From Anaerolineales bacterium (GTDB lineage Bacteria; Chloroflexota; Anaerolineae; 4572-78; J111): DNA of 41,767 bases. The translations under genes were made by a program, and so were the position numbers. The notes under the pieces were generated by a model that was given only the letters and a program-made list of their open reading frames with translations, was not told the DNA's origin and did no database searches. Shown one piece after another: positions 38,080 to 41,767 of the stretch (the first letter of the stretch is position 1; each line of letters opens with the position of its first letter). The stretch covers positions 1-41,767 of the forward strand of contig JACKAT010000051.1 in the NCBI GenBank assembly GCA_020634935.1. Reading direction: 5' to 3'.

Positions 38080-41000
38080 TCATCGCCTCATCTCCATTTG
38101 CTCGGCCAATCGTTGAATAATGCCGATGATGAGAAAAAAAGCAAAGGCCAGGTCAACTAAAAAGTAGGAATTATCGACCAGGCCATGCCCCAGAAAAACG
38201 GCCATGCTGCCCATAACCCCAAGGACCAGCGGATCGGCCTGCTGCCTGAAAAGCCGCCAGGCGTTGCGCCAGAAAGCAACCTGCAAGCCAATTAACAGCA
38301 GAATACCGCCGATACCTAGGCGCGTACCAAAATCCAAAATCAGGTTGTGGGGGTGGTTCAGGTCCGGTTCCTGCCAGGCTTCCGGCAAAATATAGCGAGT
38401 GCGATACTGATACAAAAAATTATCCAAACCAATACCGATCAACCAGTGATCTTGCAGCATAGCCCAGGATGACTGCCACAGCTTAAGCCGAAAAAAGCCG
38501 GTGCTGCCGTCGCCAAGATCAAATGTGGCGCGGAACCGTTCGGTTTGGCTAAACGGGATTAGGGCCAGCACAAATAGGGTCAGTCCAAGGCCCAGCGCCG
38601 CAGCCACCCGCCGCCAGGCCCGACCCCGGTGGCGCAGGCCGTACAGCAGCGTCATCACCACCAGGCTGAGCGGTAATCCGAGCAGCAGCGCGCCTTTAGA
38701 GAACGTCAGGTACAGAGCCAGGCTGATCGGCAGCAGCGCCAGCCCATACAACCAGCGCCGCCGTGAGGCCGGTGACAGCACTGCCACAGCCAGCAGCAGC
38801 GGCCAAGCTCGGCCGAGAATAAGGGCTAAATTGTTGGGCGATCCCCCGGCCAGCCCCAGCGCCCGGCGGACTCCTTCGGCATCGATAGTCTGATCGGTGA
38901 AAAAGTAAAAATAGAGCGCAACCACCGCCTGCAATACGGCTCCGGCGACAAAGACATCGATCAAGCGCCAAACCCATCGTTTGGGCGTTGGGTTTGGGCC
39001 AAAATCAAGCCCCTGACGAACCAGAAAGTAGAAGATGACGGACTCGACCACCACGACGCGCCATTCGCGCAGGCTGACGGCCAAGTTATCGGCAGCCAGG
39101 GTGGCGAGGAAGGCGAGGATAACGAGAGTGAGGGCAAGCAGATCAGTGAGGCAGTTGATAATTGATAATTGATAATTGATAATAGGAGGCTGGAGATTGG
39201 AGATTGGAGATTGGAGATTGGAGATTGGAGATTGAGGGGTAGTGGTTTCGAGGTGGGGGGACTTAGCCTTAGTCTTGGCCTTTGGCTGATCGGTTGCCGG
39301 CTCTGAGGAATATCGGGAGCGGCCGAGGGTGAGGAGAAGGCGGAAGGTGAAGCCAAGAAGGGTGAGAGCCAGAGTAAGTTCGACCGGAGAGAAAGCGCCG
39401 ATTGGGAGACGGAGCGGGATTTCAAATAGGAAGATGGCGAGGGTTACGAGAGCCAAGCCGAGATCGGGGCGAAGCAGGATGAGCAAGGTCAACAACGGCA
39501 GCAACACCAAAGCGATGATGCCTTGCGCGAGAAAGATAACAGCGGCCAGGCCGAAGGTCAGGAGAAGCTGACCGCGCTCGCCGAGAATGTTGTAGAAGGC
39601 GATACCGATTTCGCTCCAAGCCCAGGCTTGTTTGACGATTTGAGGCCATAGGCCGAACAACAGCCATACAATCCCCCAGCCGCTCACTATAGCTGTAAGT
39701 CCGGCAACAGTCAGGCCCGTTTGCCAGGCGCGGGTATCGACTTCATTAGCGACGGTCCAGCCGGCGACGGCCCACTGCTCCCAACCGCCTTCCGCCTCGA
39801 TCACAGCTTCATGGTGGCCCTCGGGTAGGTAATGCGCCAGAGTGACCGCAGCTTGCTCGTACAAGGGATCGCTTAGAATAAGATAGCTGCGGCCCTGGCT
39901 GTCCTGCGGCAGGGCGTTGGCGGGTTGGCCATCGATAGTAACCCACAAATGGCCGCGGAAGTCACCACGATTGACAGTCAGGTCCAGGCGAGTTCCCTCA
40001 AATGGAATCGTCAATGTGCGCGGTTGTTCCGGGGGGATATCGGCTAACGTGGCAGCAAAACGCCAACCGGGGCTGAAATGGCCGCTGGGGTGCGTCGCCG
40101 GATAGCGCCCCGGCGGAGCCGATGTCCGGGCGGCGGTTTCGATTACGGCCAAAATTTCAGGTGTTTCGGTCAGGGCAAAGCCCCGGGCTGGATCGTCAGT
40201 CGCCAAGCCAACAGTGTCCCAGCGAGCGGCCAACATGGGGCCGAGCCAGGGCCAGTGGCGGCGGGCGTGATCGATGGCGGCAGCGGTACGGGGCGCTTGC
40301 ACCGACGGTAGATCGTTGCTCCAGGGGGAGGGTTGGCCCGACCAATCGGCCGGCAGCGCAACCCAGCCGAAACCGGTAGCCCAGATGGGCGTATCGCCGT
40401 CGCCGTGGTTGAGCATAATCTGCCGAAGCAATTCAGCGCGGCGAAAATTCAATTGGTCAGGTGCGGGCGCGTCGAGCGGTTTGGTCCACAAACCAAAGGG
40501 TTGAATGGCGACGACATCGAACCAGCGATTGGCGTTGACCCGGTAGAGTTGATCCAGGTAAGCCAATTCGTTGAGGTTGAGCGGGCCGTCCTCTAAGGTA
40601 GCGGCTAGCGCGGCGGTGAGGATTATTGCCTCAGGATCGACCGTCCGAATGTTGAGAGTCGCTTCACGGAGTAAATCGGCGTAAGCGGCGGCATCAACAA
40701 ATGTATCGCCCCAGAAGGCACTAAGGTTGGGCTGGTCCCAGATTTGGTAGTGATCGATCCGGCCGCCGTAGTGAGCCGCAAAGGCGCGGGCAAAAGCGCC
40801 GAAGTCGCTGAGTTCGGTGGGTGGAGTGGTGACAGGGGTGTTGGCGGGTCTGGCCCAAGGGGGCGTATCTTGCAGGACGGCGATAAGTTGAAAGTTGGGT
40901 GGATTGTTAGTTGGTTGGGTGGATTGTTGGTTGGTTTGCTGGTTGAAAGTGTTGACGGCGTCGATGATGCGGTCGAAGGGTTGCCAGTTGAATTGGCCCG

Positions 41001-41265
41001 GTTCGGGTTCCAGTTCGGCCCAGGAGATAGGCTGGCGCAGCCAAACGAGACCGCCGGCGTGCATGGCGTCGAGGGTCTGGTTGAGGGTTCCGTCATCATA
41101 TTGGGTCAAGTCGACGGTGACGCCGTAGTCTTTGTCGGCGGCCAGGAAATTGGCGGGCTGCGGTGGTTGGCTGCGACGGATCTGCCAGCCAAAATAGCCC
41201 CCAGCCAGGGTCGAGAGTATGAAAACGAAAATGAGGATTAACCCCCAGCGGAGGGTACGTTGCAT
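38080..41265 (-). CDS. Glycoside-hydrolase-like barrel fused to O-antigen ligase/polymerase (paralog 2)
   Basis: 1061 residues from ATG 41265 (a GTG directly before it adds one). Colinear with paralog 1: anchor at about 7-28, barrel at 45-385, beta-sandwich at about 400-510, then about ten helices and the Wzy motif GIGLDNFLYQYR and HPHNLILDFGTRLG. Here both catalytic positions are lost: acid/base Glu is Gln179 (WDQP) and the nucleophile is Gly299 (TGFG), counting from 41268. The barrel can hardly hydrolyse, so a glycan-binding role is likely. Two loops hold simple repeats: NQQTNQQSTQPTNN near 108-122 and SPISNLQ copies near 680-695. It lies 165 bp upstream of paralog 1 on the same strand. Confidence 0.87.
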   Translation of the reverse strand: MQRTLRWGLILIFVFILSTLAGGYFGWQIRRSQPPQPANFLAADKDYGVTVDLTQYDDGTLNQTLDAMHAGGLVWLRQPISWAELEPEPGQFNWQPFDRIIDAVNTFNQQTNQQSTQPTNNPPNFQLIAVLQDTPPWARPANTPVTTPPTELSDFGAFARAFAAHYGGRIDHYQIWDQPNLSAFWGDTFVDAAAYADLLREATLNIRTVDPEAIILTAALAATLEDGPLNLNELAYLDQLYRVNANRWFDVVAIQPFGLWTKPLDAPAPDQLNFRRAELLRQIMLNHGDGDTPIWATGFGWVALPADWSGQPSPWSNDLPSVQAPRTAAAIDHARRHWPWLGPMLAARWDTVGLATDDPARGFALTETPEILAVIETAARTSAPPGRYPATHPSGHFSPGWRFAATLADIPPEQPRTLTIPFEGTRLDLTVNRGDFRGHLWVTIDGQPANALPQDSQGRSYLILSDPLYEQAAVTLAHYLPEGHHEAVIEAEGGWEQWAVAGWTVANEVDTRAWQTGLTVAGLTAIVSGWGIVWLLFGLWPQIVKQAWAWSEIGIAFYNILGERGQLLLTFGLAAVIFLAQGIIALVLLPLLTLLILLRPDLGLALVTLAIFLFEIPLRLPIGAFSPVELTLALTLLGFTFRLLLTLGRSRYSSEPATDQPKAKTKAKSPHLETTTPQSPISNLQSPISNLQPPIINYQLSIINCLTDLLALTLVILAFLATLAADNLAVSLREWRVVVVESVIFYFLVRQGLDFGPNPTPKRWVWRLIDVFVAGAVLQAVVALYFYFFTDQTIDAEGVRRALGLAGGSPNNLALILGRAWPLLLAVAVLSPASRRRWLYGLALLPISLALYLTFSKGALLLGLPLSLVVMTLLYGLRHRGRAWRRVAAALGLGLTLFVLALIPFSQTERFRATFDLGDGSTGFFRLKLWQSSWAMLQDHWLIGIGLDNFLYQYRTRYILPEAWQEPDLNHPHNLILDFGTRLGIGGILLLIGLQVAFWRNAWRLFRQQADPLVLGVMGSMAVFLGHGLVDNSYFLVDLAFAFFLIIGIIQRLAEQMEMRR
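39152..39232. repeat. 7-bp and 9-bp tandem repeats inside the coding sequence of paralog 2
   Basis: TGGAGAT is repeated six times at 39191-39232, and AATTGATAATTGATAAT-type units occupy 39152-39182. Three 7-bp units make seven codons, so on the minus strand the array encodes the peptide SPISNLQ twice over. The same TTGGAGAT text occurs in a true intergenic gap near 1376. Confidence 0.88.
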
Positions 41266-41375
41266 CACGATTTACAATTCACCTGGGAATTAGTATACTC
41301 ACAAGCATTATTTCAAATGTGTTGAGTATAGCGATTGTTGAAGGATTGACAAAGCGGAATTCAGTTACCAATACT

Positions 41376-41767
41376 ATGGCCTCTCTTTTTTCAGATTTAT
41401 TAACCTATAGCCTTGAGTTGGGACAAGAAATTTTGTCACAACGCTCGGACAAAGAGCGAAAAACTCAAGGCCAGTTTCTTACCCCTATACCGGTAGCCCG
41501 GTTTATGGCCAAACAACTTGGAGAAATCAGCTCGAGTAGTCGGATACTGGAGCCGGCTATTGGTTCCGGTATCTTGGTTTGTGCCACAATTGAGCAAATT
41601 GTGACCAGGAACCAGCCGGGCGAATTTTGGATCGATGGGTATGAAACGGATGAAGAATTATTTCATGCCGCAAAATCAATAGTGACGTTGGCCCAAGAAA
41701 GAGCAGCAAAATACGGCGTTGTTATTCATCACTGTGTTCAAAATAAAGATTTTATCCTCAATAATGT
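41376..41767 (+). CDS. N6-adenine DNA methyltransferase, 3' end outside window
   Basis: ATG 41376 opens a frame that runs off the window (130 codons seen). The N-terminus has TQGQFLTPIPVARFMAKQLG, typical of class I N6-adenine methyltransferases, followed by the AdoMet loop ILEPAIGSGILVCATIEQIV and an acidic strand IDGYETDEELFHAAK. The catalytic NPPY motif should lie beyond the edge. This N-terminal layout is found in Eco57I-like restriction-modification enzymes and in BREX/PglX-type or solitary methyltransferases; which one cannot be told. A TTGACA at 41346-41351 is upstream, but its -10 would touch the ATG, so the start is not certain. Confidence 0.88.
   Translation, partial: MASLFSDLLTYSLELGQEILSQRSDKERKTQGQFLTPIPVARFMAKQLGEISSSSRILEPAIGSGILVCATIEQIVTRNQPGEFWIDGYETDEELFHAAKSIVTLAQERAAKYGVVIHHCVQNKDFILNN

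Overview
The window looks like chromosomal DNA of a Chloroflexota bacterium, most likely Anaerolineae or a neighbouring class. This is inferred from gene style, not from a marker gene: a LysM-like solute-binding protein, a multi-GAF histidine kinase, a REC-REC-BTAD regulator, an ECF sigma factor with a beta-propeller anti-sigma factor, many toxin-antitoxin pairs, and abundant small intergenic inverted repeats. Base composition is moderate. There is no plasmid or phage backbone, no rRNA, no CRISPR array and no transposase gene.

Layout. 1-5.7 kb, all minus: a solute-binding protein cut by the window edge, a 3-hydroxyisobutyrate-dehydrogenase-like enzyme, its FCD-type GntR regulator behind a 22-bp palindrome, and ComEC. 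5.8-9.8 kb: a small phasin-like protein, an AlbA_2/HATPase transcriptional regulator that appears leaderless, the MntA-HepT toxin-antitoxin pair, and a secreted SH3-repeat protein. 10-12.1 kb: an ECF sigma factor and a membrane anti-sigma factor carrying an outer beta-propeller. 12.2-21.2 kb, all minus: AbrB/PIN toxin-antitoxin, an orphan ABC ATPase, a signalling block (dual-receiver BTAD regulator, four-GAF histidine kinase, metallo-hydrolase) and an MFS transporter. 21.5-23.3 kb: an NfeD membrane protease and a small unknown gene.

23.3-28.5 kb is an accessory stretch: an orphan DUF433 antitoxin whose toxin seems lost, a HigBA-like pair, a TumE-like pair, a 42-bp palindromic minisatellite dense in GATC, an unknown 300-residue protein, and many hairpin repeats. 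28.5-33 kb is housekeeping: gatC, gatA, DUF1499, a putative glycolipid-binding protein, a glyoxalase-II-like hydrolase and two tRNA-Ser genes. 33.1-34.8 kb holds a degenerate histidine kinase, an XRE regulator and a 56-residue gene behind a promoter with paired operators and an attenuator-like hairpin. 34.8-41.3 kb is a tandem pair of very large membrane proteins that fuse a glycoside-hydrolase-like barrel to an O-antigen ligase/polymerase module. An N6-adenine methyltransferase runs off the right edge.

Most unusual points: (i) the barrel-ligase fusion pair, in which catalytic glutamates are progressively lost and the same interhelical loops have filled with simple repeats; (ii) a 123-132 bp non-autonomous mobile element with 13-bp terminal inverted repeats and 5-bp target duplications visible at three loci; (iii) the operator/attenuator control region in front of the 56-residue gene; (iv) the GATC-rich palindromic minisatellite.
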